The translations under genes and the position numbers were made by a program. Positions 26,270 through 37,785 of a stretch of DNA of 64,000 bases are shown one piece after another (the first letter of the stretch is position 1; each line of letters begins with the position of its first letter). The notes beneath the pieces are model-generated. The model saw only the letters and a program-made list of their open reading frames with translations. It was not told the origin of the DNA and did no database searches. Origin of the DNA: Botryobacter ruber (GTDB lineage Bacteria > Bacteroidota > Bacteroidia > Cytophagales > Hymenobacteraceae); the NCBI RefSeq assembly GCF_003347595.2, contig NZ_QCZK02000029.1, positions 1 through 64,000 on the forward strand, in the 5' to 3' direction.

Positions 26270-27529
26270 TTATCCCATGTTTTTGATGATCTCATCTCCA
26301 AATTCTGAACATTTCAGCAGGGTAGCGCCTTCCATGTGCTGCTGAAGGGGGTAGGGTACACGCTTTGCACTGATTGCTTTCTCCAGGCCCGAGCAGATTA
26401 AACCGGAGGCTTCCTGCCAGCCCATATAATCCAGCATCATCACACCGGAAAGAATGACAGCGCCCGGGTTTGCTTTGTCCTGTCCGGCAAGTTCAGGCGT
26501 GGTACCGTTGGTCGCTTCAAAGATGGCGTGGCCCGTTTCGTAGTTAATACTGGCGCCCGGCGCCATGTCTACACTGCCTGTCAGGGCTGCCAGCGTATCT
26601 GCTATGTAGTTGCCGTTCAGGTTCGGGGCTGCAATCACCGAGAAAGCTGTTGGCTGGCGCACTACCTGCTGCAGGAATACATCGGCAAAAATGTCGTTCA
26701 CGGTAATATCCCTGGTAGCATTGCTGTAGCCTTTGGCTTTAAGAGTTTCGGCGGTTACGAGCAGTCCCGGCCCGTTCGCTGTCTCTGTGCCGCCAAACTC
26801 CTCTTTTAGCAGCGCATAGCCCCAGTTTCGGAAGGCGCCTTCGGTATGTTTCATGATATTGCCCTGGTGCACCAGCGTGAGCGAGTCGTGTTTGTAGGTA
26901 ATGGCATGCTTCATGGCGGCACGAACCAGGCGCTGAGTGCCTTCTTTAGACACAGGTTTGATGCTGAACCCGGACGTGTCGGGGAAGCGGATTCTGCTGA
27001 AACGGGGGGAGAACTGCTTTTTTAAATACTCCTTAAACTTCTCGGTATCTTCTGTGCCTTCTTCAAACTCGATGCCGGCATAAATATCCTCGGTGTTTTC
27101 CCGGAAAACGACCACTTTGGTTTGCTCCGGGCTTTTAACCGGGCTGGGAGTGCCGGCAAACCAGCGCACCGGGCGCACCGAAGCATACAGGTCCAGGTCC
27201 TGGCGCAGCGCCACACTCAGCGAACGGATGTCTACCCCTTCCGGTGTGGCAAGTGGGCCTTTAATGCCCACCAGGTAATCTTTAAACGCAACAAGTGCTT
27301 CTTCCGGAAGCCAGCTGCCTTTTTGCTCAAAAGAACTTTTACCGGCTGCCACTTCTTTCCACCTGATTTTTCTGCTGCCATTATAGGCTTTCGCCACTGC
27401 CGTATCTATTACCCGCACAGCGGCTCCCCAGATGTCAGGGCCTGTGCCATCGCCCTGGATAAACGGAATCGTCGGTTCATCAGGCACCTGTAGTTTGCCA
27501 TCCACGATGGTTATTTTATATGTTAACAT
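26270..27529 (-). CDS. icd: Isocitrate dehydrogenase, dimeric type, probably NAD-dependent
   Basis: Oxidises isocitrate to 2-oxoglutarate and CO2 in the citric acid cycle. Colinear with E. coli Icd over 419 residues. Substrate residues are present in RSLSVALRQDLDLYASVRPVRW and in FRENTEDIYAGIE. The cofactor loop differs at positions that bind the NADP 2'-phosphate in E. coli (E. coli numbers): His339 to Asn, Lys344 to Glu, Tyr345 to Leu, Val351 to Ala and Arg395 to Gln, with Tyr391 kept. An acid at 344, an aliphatic at 345 and Ala at 351 mark NAD-specific enzymes. NAD use is therefore inferred. The start at 27529 (MLTYKITIVDGK) is preferred over 27562. Divergent from the monomeric NADP enzyme. 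Confidence 0.93.
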   Translation of the reverse strand: MLTYKITIVDGKLQVPDEPTIPFIQGDGTGPDIWGAAVRVIDTAVAKAYNGSRKIRWKEVAAGKSSFEQKGSWLPEEALVAFKDYLVGIKGPLATPEGVDIRSLSVALRQDLDLYASVRPVRWFAGTPSPVKSPEQTKVVVFRENTEDIYAGIEFEEGTEDTEKFKEYLKKQFSPRFSRIRFPDTSGFSIKPVSKEGTQRLVRAAMKHAITYKHDSLTLVHQGNIMKHTEGAFRNWGYALLKEEFGGTETANGPGLLVTAETLKAKGYSNATRDITVNDIFADVFLQQVVRQPTAFSVIAAPNLNGNYIADTLAALTGSVDMAPGASINYETGHAIFEATNGTTPELAGQDKANPGAVILSGVMMLDYMGWQEASGLICSGLEKAISAKRVPYPLQQHMEGATLLKCSEFGDEIIKNMG

Positions 27530-30260
<2,731 letters not shown>

Positions 30261-30280
30261 GAGAAGCTGAATAAGATAGG

Positions 30281-30318
30281 AAAGGCTGCCTGAGGTGATG
30301 CTCGGGCAGCCTTTTTTG
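30281..30318 (+). terminator. Rho-independent terminator after monomeric isocitrate dehydrogenase
   Basis: A 14-bp stem with one G-T pair (AAAGGCTGCCTGAG / CTCGGGCAGCCTTT) is followed by TTTTTTG on the plus strand, 20 bases beyond the stop codon. Confidence 0.88.
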
Positions 30319-30769
30319 TTGATATCTGAATACCGCAAGTTTGAGCGCAGCGGTAACTTGTGGTAAACTATGAGGCCAGTTTTCAACTGGCGGATTAAGG
30401 CTGATTGAATGTACGCCTTTACAAACTGGCAGTAGGGAGCGGTAAAACAGCAGGAGCCAGGAGCAGAGGCAATGGAGGGTGGTGCAGAAGAAATTTCTCG
30501 CGCTGCTGGCTGACTATTGGAGGTGAATTTAGACTGAAAAAGTGTATTGTACCGCCTACCACAGCCTTAGCGCCTAAAAAGCCTACTGTTGCCGCCTTGC
30601 ATGGTAAGGCCGTTGCCAGTAAATCACGCTTGCTTTGTCAGAGAAACACCGAAATGGCGGAGAGAGAAATTATGATGGAAGGATGACCTGTTAATGTGTA
30701 TCTACCTGCCACCATTGTGTTGACTGCTATTCAAAATCAGTATGTAGGTGTAGTTACAAACACACCCAG
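30319..30769. other. Gene-free region with R1-like copies
   Basis: No gene I would support. Positions 30461-30492 (GAGCAGAGGCAATGGAGGGT) and 30706-30728 resemble R1 in opposite orientations. A 93-codon open frame beginning with TTG at 30405 runs across a repeat copy and has no protein-like character. Confidence 0.5.
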
Positions 30770-31954
30770 TTAATATGAAACAGCAGTTTGTTCGGTAGAT
30801 TCATGGTTCTCTAAATTTAGGTCTTCAATTAGCTCTATTCCTAAATAACTATTTCTATATCGTTTAAAAGCCATTTGATGTGCTTCATCCTTAGTCCATC
30901 TTTTTATATGTTTAATCTTGGTTTTTTCTTGATCGGAATCTGTTAGTAAGACTTTATCTATTACTTCATCAATTATTTTACAACATATAAAAGGCTCATT
31001 TACAACCTGAGCTTCTGCAAATCGGATTACTATCCAGCCATTTTCATTGAAGAATTTGTCTCTTAAATAATCTTTTGATTCAATATAGTGTATTGGAGTG
31101 CCTGTACTGCCCACATAAGGTTCATCAATCTCAATGTCAATACATAACCCGTTCTCTTGATTATAATAGGTGATATCAGGTAAAAAGCTAATAGCAGTAG
31201 AATCTTTGTTGAAATTAATAGTATAGTTTGAATGTATTTTATCTTTATAACTCTTAGCCTTATCCGCAAAAATGTTATAGTATTTTAAACGAAGTAAGAA
31301 TTTTTTTTCCGCAACTCCTTTTCTTATATTTTCACTTGCAGGATGTATCTCAGGCTTTTTTACAGTTTCAAGAAACTCATTAACTTTTTGCCTTCTAAAA
31401 GTTTGAATATATTCTTTACTTTTAATATTTTTTGTTTCTAAATTATATAGATTTAAGGCTTCAAGATAAAGAGGTGCTTCTATTTCCTGATAAAATTTAA
31501 GATTCTCTTCATATGATTTATTCGATTCCTCTAACCTGCTATAATAATTCTCTAACTCTAATTTAAAGCCTTGTTTGTACAATCGAAGTTTTGAACTGTA
31601 GCTTTTTTTCTCAAACTCATACTTTGCTTTTGCTTTAATATTATTGTTAACTCCATAATAAATGCCTAAGACACCTACAAGAAACATAATTGAACCCATC
31701 AGTAAGGCTTGTCCTGAAGAGCTATTTGAATTGTTTGAGATGTATAATAAAATAACTCCCATAAAGAGAAATAACCAAGCAAATCCATAGCTGGATTTAT
31801 TAAAAATAGGTTCAGGTGGAGGATTTTCTCGAGGAGGAGGCAATTCTTTCTGAACAGGCGGTTCAGGTTTTGTAGGCATTTGTAAAAGCGGCGGAAGCAT
31901 AATATGGATTTCCTTTAGCTTACTAGGAATTTTTATTATCGGATAGGTTTCCAA
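30770..31954 (-). CDS. Membrane-anchored protein with PD-(D/E)xK nuclease-like C-terminus
   Basis: 394 residues, not a named family I recognise. Order: proline-rich N-terminus (20-50), two membrane helices (about 56-72 and 83-101), a charged helical, probably coiled-coil, segment (105-235), and a C-terminal domain. That domain reads FLPDI (Asp260), then CIDIEIDEPY (Asp273, Glu275, Asp277), His289, KDYLRDKFF (Asp295, Arg298), GWIVIRFAEAQV and finally CKIIDEVI. This order follows DUF559/Vsr-like endonucleases (D...IEVDG..H...D..R...GW.VIRF...V), so a membrane-tethered nuclease, active or not, is likely. Base composition is much more AT-rich than the neighbours, which suggests transfer. Met at 31900 is another possible start. 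No partner gene is intact nearby. Confidence 0.7.
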   Translation of the reverse strand: METYPIIKIPSKLKEIHIMLPPLLQMPTKPEPPVQKELPPPRENPPPEPIFNKSSYGFAWLFLFMGVILLYISNNSNSSSGQALLMGSIMFLVGVLGIYYGVNNNIKAKAKYEFEKKSYSSKLRLYKQGFKLELENYYSRLEESNKSYEENLKFYQEIEAPLYLEALNLYNLETKNIKSKEYIQTFRRQKVNEFLETVKKPEIHPASENIRKGVAEKKFLLRLKYYNIFADKAKSYKDKIHSNYTINFNKDSTAISFLPDITYYNQENGLCIDIEIDEPYVGSTGTPIHYIESKDYLRDKFFNENGWIVIRFAEAQVVNEPFICCKIIDEVIDKVLLTDSDQEKTKIKHIKRWTKDEAHQMAFKRYRNSYLGIELIEDLNLENHESTEQTAVSY

Positions 31955-32017
31955 AGTGTCTATATTTTTATATAGGGTGCAAAATAAATTACACTCCCAA
32001 CTACTCGTAATTAACGC

Positions 32018-32301
32018 CTATTGTTGAGAGTGCTTTTCCCGAGCCTCTTCTATATACTTTTTGGATACATTAAGTAAATACTTTCGTGGCTCTGCCATTG
32101 GATGGCTTTTGCCAGGCTTGGTTAGTCTTTCATGTTCAATGTATCTTTTATTAATGTTAGTCCAATCTTTAGGATATATTCTTATAAATTCATTAATAAA
32201 ATCATATCACTAAAACCAACTGGCATACTTAAAGCTAACTTAGGCAGTTTTTCTTCCTTTTTCATTATTATCTGCCCTTTTGATACTCTTTCTCTTCCCA
32301 T
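32018..32301 (-). pseudogene. Frameshifted small gene of unknown function
   Basis: On the minus strand a frame opens at ATG 32301 (MGRERVSKGQIIMKKEEK, then LPKLALSMPVGFSD) and meets a stop near 32190. A second frame continues at once with YDFINEFIRIYPKDWTNINK, then RYIEHERLTKPGKSHPMAEP and RKYLLNVSKKYIEEAREK, and stops at 32018. Both parts are protein-like, and joined by one frameshift near 32208 they give about 94 residues without gap. The protein is basic and small and has no recognised family. It lies in the same AT-rich island as the nuclease-like gene and reads in the same direction, 64 bases upstream of it. Confidence 0.6.
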
Positions 32302-32618
32302 ATTTTGAAATAGATTCTTATTTTGATAATTGTCCTAAATGGAGTCATTCAGATTTTCTGTACAATACCTGAAGTTGTTCTTACCCAGTAAGAGGAATAG
32401 GTTTGTTCTTTAAGCTATTATACCGTTACTATTTCTTTATTTTTTACCCAATATATACAATTTTTTTTAGGGATTAATTAGATATCAAAGTTTTTCCCTG
32501 TGTCAGTGTTATGTCTATCAAACAGTACCTCCCACCAAATCCTCACCTCCTCCCAAATCCCACTCAAAACCCCTAACTTGCCAATCAAACAAAAACCACC
32601 TCCGCCCGCACCACCCCC
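32302..32618. other. AT-rich boundary region upstream of the SNF2 gene
   Basis: About 317 bases without a gene. Composition shifts from very AT-rich (to about 32475) to C-rich pyrimidine-poor-in-G text just before the helicase gene, which marks the edge of the AT-rich island. No promoter box was recognised with confidence. Confidence 0.4.
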
Positions 32619-35531
32619 ATGGAAGAGCAGCAACCCCCTTTCGAGCCATTTGAAAGAGCAAAGGCAATGGAGACGGCCGGAGCAGATGCGTTTGCGGCTT
32701 TCCTGGCTGCCAAGGGGGAACCTGCGCCTGCACCACATGATGCCAACACCATCATCGTTATTGGCAAACACCGCTACTACAACCTGTTCAGTGCTCAACT
32801 GGTCTCCTGCGGCCTGAGCAGCAGCGGCGAACCGAAGGCGCCTTTTACTATCCTCAACCCCGTCGACCTGGTGTGGCGCACCGAGAAGCTGGAGGAAGTG
32901 AAGTTCTACAACGCCATCACCAAATTCCAGAACTTCTACGAGAAATCGCCTGCCGACCTGGAGGGGTTGCAGGCGCTGGTCCGGAACCCGCTCCGGTACC
33001 CCTTCTACCTCCACGACAGCCAGGTATCCGAAAAAATAACATCCCGCGCCATTGCCCCTGTGCCCGTAAGCCAGCCGCAGCTCGATTTTAAGGTGCGGGT
33101 GAGTCTGCACGAAGACGTGTTCGGCGTAACAAGCGATTTGTTTATCAATGGCGCCTACACTACCCTCTCCCGCGTCAGCATCCGGTTCGATTACTTCCTG
33201 CTCGTGGACGGCAGCTGGTACCTGAGCACGAAGGCAGCGCTGCCGCCCATTATCGCGTATTTTCAGCGGCAGGACAACAACCTGTGGCTGTCGCATGATG
33301 CCTTCCTGCAGTTTCAGCAGCAGGTGCTGTCGGAGATGGAAAACCATGTGCCGGTGGCGCATACCTACCAGAAGCCCGTTCGGCGGAAGAACAACGGCTA
33401 CAACGGTCCGCCCGAAAAACTGCTGTACCTCTTCGACATGGAGAACTACGTGCTGCTGCACCCCTTTATGCGCTATGGCGAGTCGGAGGTGTCGGTGTTT
33501 TCGCAGAAGCAGCTGTATGCCCAGGACAAGCGCGGCAAAGTGTTTCCTGTATCGCGCGACGACAGGGCAGAAGAAGCTTTTATCGCGCTGCTCGTGCAGC
33601 AGCACTCGACTTTCTGGGAGCAGCTGGAAAACCCGTGGGAGTACTTTTACCTACACAAAACACGTTTCCTTGCGGAGGAGTGGTTCCTGGAAGCCTTCGA
33701 GACGCTGCGGGAGCAGGGGGTGCGCATCTACGGGTTTAACGACATCAAAGGCAACAAACTGAACCAGCACAAAGCCCGCATCTCCATTCAGGTAGCCAGC
33801 GGCCTGAACTGGTTCAACGCCAACGTGGTGGTGCACTTCGGCCGCAAAAAGGCTCCGCTCAAGCAGCTGCACAAGTCGGTGGCGAACAAAAGCAAATACG
33901 TGCTTCTCGACGACGGCACCATGGGCATTATCCCGGAGGAGTGGCTGCAGCGCTTCGAAGGCTATTTCGAGACAGGCGAGGTGACCGACGAAAGCATCCG
34001 GATTCCGAAAACGAACTTCGAAGTGCTGGAAGAACTCTACGAAGCGCACATGCTCGACGAGGAGGTACAGCAGGAACTGCACCGCTACCACGCGCAGCTG
34101 TCGGCCATTACGGACATTGCGCCCGTACCCGTTCCGGCAGACTTGCAGGCCACACTGCGGCCTTACCAGCTGCAGGGCCTGAGCTGGCTCAACACCCTCG
34201 ACGACTTCGGCTTCGGCGGCTGTCTCGCCGACGACATGGGGCTGGGCAAAACAGTGCAGCTGATTGCCTTTATGCTCCTGCTGCGCCAGAAGCGCGGCCC
34301 GAAAACGCACCTGCTCGTGCTGCCGACTTCGCTCATCCACAATTGGCAGGAGGAGCTGCAACGCTTTGCGCCCTCGCTGCAGGTACACGTGCACCACGGC
34401 CCCGACCGGCGCAAATCGGCAGCAGCTTTTGCCGCACACGATGTGGTTATCACGACCTACAACCTCCTGGTGTCGGACATCACCTTCCTGAAGAAGTTCC
34501 AGTTCAGCTACGTGTTCCTCGACGAATCGCAGTTCATCAAAAACCCGAATTCACAGCGCTACAAGGCGGCCCGCCTGCTGCAGGCCCGCAACCAAATTGT
34601 GCTGTCGGGAACGCCGCTGGAGAACAATACCTTCGATATTTACGCCCAGTTCTCCTTTGCCTGCCCCGGTTTACTCGGCTCGCTGCGGTACTTCCGCCAC
34701 ACCTATGCCGCCTCCATCGACAAGTTTAAAGACCAGCGGAGCGCCCGGGACCTGCAGCGGAAAATCAGCCCCTTCCTCCTGCGCCGCACCAAAGACGAAG
34801 TAGCCAAAGAACTGCCCGACAAAGTGGAAACGGTTCTTTACTGCGAGATGGGGGAGGAGCAGCGCAAAATCTACGACGCCTACGAACGCGAATTCCGGGA
34901 CTACATTTCGGCCAGCGACGAAGAAGAAATCAAGAAGAAACCGATGCACGTGCTGCGCGGCATCACCAAACTGCGCCAGATCTGCAACTCCCCCCTGCTC
35001 ACCGGCGACGATAAAATTTTCGGAAGCGCTTCTGCCAAAATAGACATGCTCCTGCAGCAAATCAGGAGCGTATCGCGGCACCACAAGGTGCTCGTGTTCT
35101 CGCAGTTCGTGTCCATGCTGGAACTGATAAAGCAGGAATTGCAGAAGGAGGAAATTAAATTCGCCTGGCTCACCGGCAGCACCCGCAACCGTGGCGAGGT
35201 AGTGCGGCAGTTCCAGGAAGATGTGGAAACGCGCGTATTCCTGGTGAGTTTAAAAGCCGGTGGCACCGGCCTGAACTTAACCGCCGCCGATTACGTGTTC
35301 CTCGTAGACCCCTGGTGGAACCCCGCCGTAGAAAACCAGGCCATCGACCGCAGCTACCGCATCGGGCAGGACAAAAAAGTTATCGCCGTACGCCTCATCT
35401 GCCCCGACACCGTGGAAGAGAAAATCCAGATCCTGCAGCAAAACAAAGCAACGTTGGCGACCGATTTGGTAAGCACCGAAAACAGTTTTTTCAAGTCAAT
35501 GACGAAAGAAGATTGGTTGAGATTAACGTAG
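32619..35531 (+). CDS. SNF2-family DNA translocase/helicase without SWIM domain
   Basis: Superfamily 2 ATPase of the SNF2/HepA type, 970 residues, acting on double-stranded DNA or nucleoprotein. Residues 1-500 are a poorly conserved N-terminal region without CxCxnCxH motif. The ATPase core follows: LRPYQLQGLSWLNTL, Walker A DDMGLGKTVQ near 540, ITTYNLL, Walker B variant DESQFIKN near 634, LSGTPLENN, then the C-terminal lobe with VFSQFVSMLE, LVSLKAGGTGLNL and DPWWNPAVENQAIDRSYRIGQ. Many bacterial SNF2 proteins carry a SWIM zinc finger at their N-terminus. Here that domain is found in a separate convergent gene. Its stop codon lies in the outer arm of an inverted repeat. Confidence 0.93.
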   Translation: MEEQQPPFEPFERAKAMETAGADAFAAFLAAKGEPAPAPHDANTIIVIGKHRYYNLFSAQLVSCGLSSSGEPKAPFTILNPVDLVWRTEKLEEVKFYNAITKFQNFYEKSPADLEGLQALVRNPLRYPFYLHDSQVSEKITSRAIAPVPVSQPQLDFKVRVSLHEDVFGVTSDLFINGAYTTLSRVSIRFDYFLLVDGSWYLSTKAALPPIIAYFQRQDNNLWLSHDAFLQFQQQVLSEMENHVPVAHTYQKPVRRKNNGYNGPPEKLLYLFDMENYVLLHPFMRYGESEVSVFSQKQLYAQDKRGKVFPVSRDDRAEEAFIALLVQQHSTFWEQLENPWEYFYLHKTRFLAEEWFLEAFETLREQGVRIYGFNDIKGNKLNQHKARISIQVASGLNWFNANVVVHFGRKKAPLKQLHKSVANKSKYVLLDDGTMGIIPEEWLQRFEGYFETGEVTDESIRIPKTNFEVLEELYEAHMLDEEVQQELHRYHAQLSAITDIAPVPVPADLQATLRPYQLQGLSWLNTLDDFGFGGCLADDMGLGKTVQLIAFMLLLRQKRGPKTHLLVLPTSLIHNWQEELQRFAPSLQVHVHHGPDRRKSAAAFAAHDVVITTYNLLVSDITFLKKFQFSYVFLDESQFIKNPNSQRYKAARLLQARNQIVLSGTPLENNTFDIYAQFSFACPGLLGSLRYFRHTYAASIDKFKDQRSARDLQRKISPFLLRRTKDEVAKELPDKVETVLYCEMGEEQRKIYDAYEREFRDYISASDEEEIKKKPMHVLRGITKLRQICNSPLLTGDDKIFGSASAKIDMLLQQIRSVSRHHKVLVFSQFVSMLELIKQELQKEEIKFAWLTGSTRNRGEVVRQFQEDVETRVFLVSLKAGGTGLNLTAADYVFLVDPWWNPAVENQAIDRSYRIGQDKKVIAVRLICPDTVEEKIQILQQNKATLATDLVSTENSFFKSMTKEDWLRLT

Positions 35532-35825
35532 GGGCAGGCCCATGTGCCTGCCCAATCGTTCCCGAACCATGTCTGCCCAATCGTTCCCGAACCATGTCTG
35601 CCCAATCGTTCCCGAACCATGTGCCTGCCCAATCGTTCCCGAATCATGCCTGCCCAATCGTTCCCGAATCAAACACCTGCGACCAAATCCTTCATGTGAA
35701 TCCGAATCCGCAAATAGGACTTCCTTGCTGAATTTTCCTGAACGTATATTCCTGCACGATTGCCGGTGCATGCTTGTTTACAGATAGGTTCGGGGACGAT
35801 TGGGCAGGGGTAAACCCTGCCCCTA
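35529..35825. repeat. Inverted and tandem repeat element R5 exactly between two convergent genes
   Basis: The 19-base core CTGCCCAATCGTTCCCGAA starts at 35548, 35573, 35598, 35625 and 35650, a tandem of five with a period of 25-27 bases. A sixth copy, inverted and with one mismatch, is at 35789-35807. The element is bounded by TAGGGGCAGG at 35529 and its complement ending at 35825. The first TAG is the stop of the SNF2 gene and the second is the stop of the SWIM gene. No spacer/repeat pattern of a CRISPR is present. Confidence 0.9.
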
Positions 35826-37574
35826 CAATAGTTTGTTCAACTCTTCAATCATGGCGCGGCGGCGGGGGAACTGTTCCTGCAGGTTGCGGGCAACTTGTTT
35901 TACCTGTTCCTTGCCCTGCGGAATATCCTGCATCACGCGTTTCATCTGGCCGGCCAGCCTGGCGTAGGCGCTTCTGCCTTCGGCGGCGGCGCCTGAAGCG
36001 GCAAAGGCAGGAAGATACATTTCGAGTAGCTCGGCAGGGTAGCGGGAGGCCAGGTACTGGTGGTACCTGAGGGTGGTATCCAGCCTATTCTCTTTTTGCA
36101 CCAGCACCAGCAGCTTGTCCCAATACCCTTCCTGGATGTAGAGCGGGGCCAGCTCCGGCAGCAGGTTCGGGTGAGGCGATTTAAAGAAGGAATTTTTCTG
36201 AGCCTCCCAGGCTGAAGTTATTTTTTTCTTTTTCTCGGATATGAGTTTATCTATTACCGCTTTCCATTCATACGGCGGGAAAGTGGCTTTCCACTGCTTG
36301 TAATACTCCTCATGGAAGCCCCGGTCGAAGGCGAACTGGTAGGTGTAGTGGCGTATGGTGGCGGTATCTTGTTCAAGGTAGGCGATGCGCAGCAGCTCCC
36401 TTTCCCACTGCGACACCGTGCCCGGGTGGTCTTTGCTTTTCGCAATCGCAATACCTTCGGTTATCAATTTTTTTGCTTCGGCATAATCTTTCGCTTTAAT
36501 GGCTTTCTCCACTTCCCCCTGCCGCAGTTCTACAATTTCAAGGCTTTGCTGCAGCATTTCTGCCGCCTCGTCTGCTCTTCCGGTATCTGTTAAAAAAGCA
36601 ATTCTGGCTTTCTGGTAGTACTCTTTCAGGTAACTGTCGTAATAGCCATTCAGTGCTGCAATCCGGGTATCTAAAAAGACCAGGAATTCGCGCTCTTTGT
36701 GCAGCTCCTTAGCCAGTTCCTGTAGCATGTCGAACATGTCAGTGCCATAGTCGCCGAAAGCAGCGTATTTTCTGTCAACGACTTCGTTTTTCAAAAACGC
36801 GAAAATCTCCTCTTTCAGGTCAGGGGCAGCCAGGTCGGAAGTGGCAACATCGGTTATGAGTTGAATGGCGCTGGAGATGGTACTGCCAATATTACCAGAA
36901 GAATCGTCGGTATATTCTGCTACCTGTATCATTTCCTTTAGCACCACAGAGGCTAAAATAAAGGCATCGTGGTAGTTTTGCTTCCGGATAAAGTCGTCGC
37001 CGGTAGCCAGTAACTTTTCTACCTCCCGCGACAACGTGTGGGTGGCGCGGTAATCTACATACCCATGGTCGCTGTGTTTTCGGATGATCTTCTGAATCAG
37101 GTCAGTATATTTTTCACCTACATCAATGCGGTCGTCTTTATCAGCGAAGTAAAGCTCGAAATCGGTTTTGAAGTCTTTGTTTTTAGAGGCGAAGCGGCGG
37201 ATGAATTTCTGGTACTCCTGCAGCGTGACCGTTGCGAGCAGGTGGTCGAACACATTACGGGCTGTTTGCTGTTGCTGCCGCCGCTCCTGTACTTTGGCTG
37301 GCTTTTTAGTTTCATCGCGCAGGGCATAGAGCACCGCCACCACATGCTTGCAAACTACTCCGTCGTAGGGGCAGTCGCAGGAGTAGTCGGTGATGTCGTT
37401 TTTCCCGGAAAGCGTCACTTCTACCTGGTATGTTTCGGTGCCCTCCACATCGGCTAACCACAGCCCCTCTTCCTCCTCCTCCAGCCAGACAACGTTGCCG
37501 TGGTTAAAATACTGCTTTCCCCGTTGCAGGATGGTGGTGTCTACCTGCTTTTCGAAATTGTTCAGCGTGAGCAT
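35823..37574 (-). CDS. SWIM zinc-finger protein
   Basis: 583 residues with an N-terminal SWIM domain: in YSCDCPYDGVVCKHVVAVLYAL the zinc ligands follow the pattern CxCx7CxH, near residues 73-85. The rest is helical and repeat-like (residues about 110-580), resembling TPR-type or extended helical scaffolds. SWIM domains bind DNA or protein and are often fused to SNF2 ATPases; the convergent neighbour is an SNF2 ATPase without one. The two may work together, which is inference from position. Met at 37574 (MLTLNNFEKQ) is chosen; the frame is open to 37679, but the extra residues are encoded by an R1 repeat copy. Its stop codon lies in the R5 element. Confidence 0.85.
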   Translation of the reverse strand: MLTLNNFEKQVDTTILQRGKQYFNHGNVVWLEEEEEGLWLADVEGTETYQVEVTLSGKNDITDYSCDCPYDGVVCKHVVAVLYALRDETKKPAKVQERRQQQQTARNVFDHLLATVTLQEYQKFIRRFASKNKDFKTDFELYFADKDDRIDVGEKYTDLIQKIIRKHSDHGYVDYRATHTLSREVEKLLATGDDFIRKQNYHDAFILASVVLKEMIQVAEYTDDSSGNIGSTISSAIQLITDVATSDLAAPDLKEEIFAFLKNEVVDRKYAAFGDYGTDMFDMLQELAKELHKEREFLVFLDTRIAALNGYYDSYLKEYYQKARIAFLTDTGRADEAAEMLQQSLEIVELRQGEVEKAIKAKDYAEAKKLITEGIAIAKSKDHPGTVSQWERELLRIAYLEQDTATIRHYTYQFAFDRGFHEEYYKQWKATFPPYEWKAVIDKLISEKKKKITSAWEAQKNSFFKSPHPNLLPELAPLYIQEGYWDKLLVLVQKENRLDTTLRYHQYLASRYPAELLEMYLPAFAASGAAAEGRSAYARLAGQMKRVMQDIPQGKEQVKQVARNLQEQFPRRRAMIEELNKLL

Positions 37575-37659
37575 GGTGCTGTGTATAGTATAAAACTTCA
37601 ACAATGTTTTACTCAGTTGTTCAACCGGAAGTTCAGATGCTGCTGTTATTCTGAAAAAA

Positions 37660-37750
37660 TCTGCTGCACCCGCCACCATTCCCTTACCTGCTCCAGGTTA
37701 TTCTTTTGTCAACTTTTCCTTGTAAGGCTGTGGTGGCGGGTGCAGAAAGG
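37660..37750. repeat. Facing pair of R1 copies
   Basis: TCTGCTGCACCCGCCACCAT (from 37660) and GGCTGTGGTGGCGGGTGCAG (37726-37745) are complementary copies of R1 that can form a hairpin between the M16 peptidase gene and the SWIM gene. Confidence 0.7.
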
Positions 37751-37785
37751 TTTTTGAGGAACAACCCCGCCAGGTTTAATATTGC

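Noticed and set aside
30405..30686. 93-codon frame after the monomeric isocitrate dehydrogenase
   Set aside because: TTG start, overlap with a repeat copy and low protein character; not supported as a gene.
32478..33605. 375-codon open frame opposite the SNF2 gene start
   Set aside because: The SNF2 frame is clearly the real one; the antisense text has no motif.
35548..35668. CRISPR-like array (five units of about 25 bases)
   Set aside because: Units are directly adjacent with no unique spacers, and no cas gene is near; it is a simple tandem repeat within R5.
37575..37679. 35-residue extension of the SWIM protein
   Set aside because: The first codons come from an R1 repeat copy; Met at 37574 starts the conserved-looking part.
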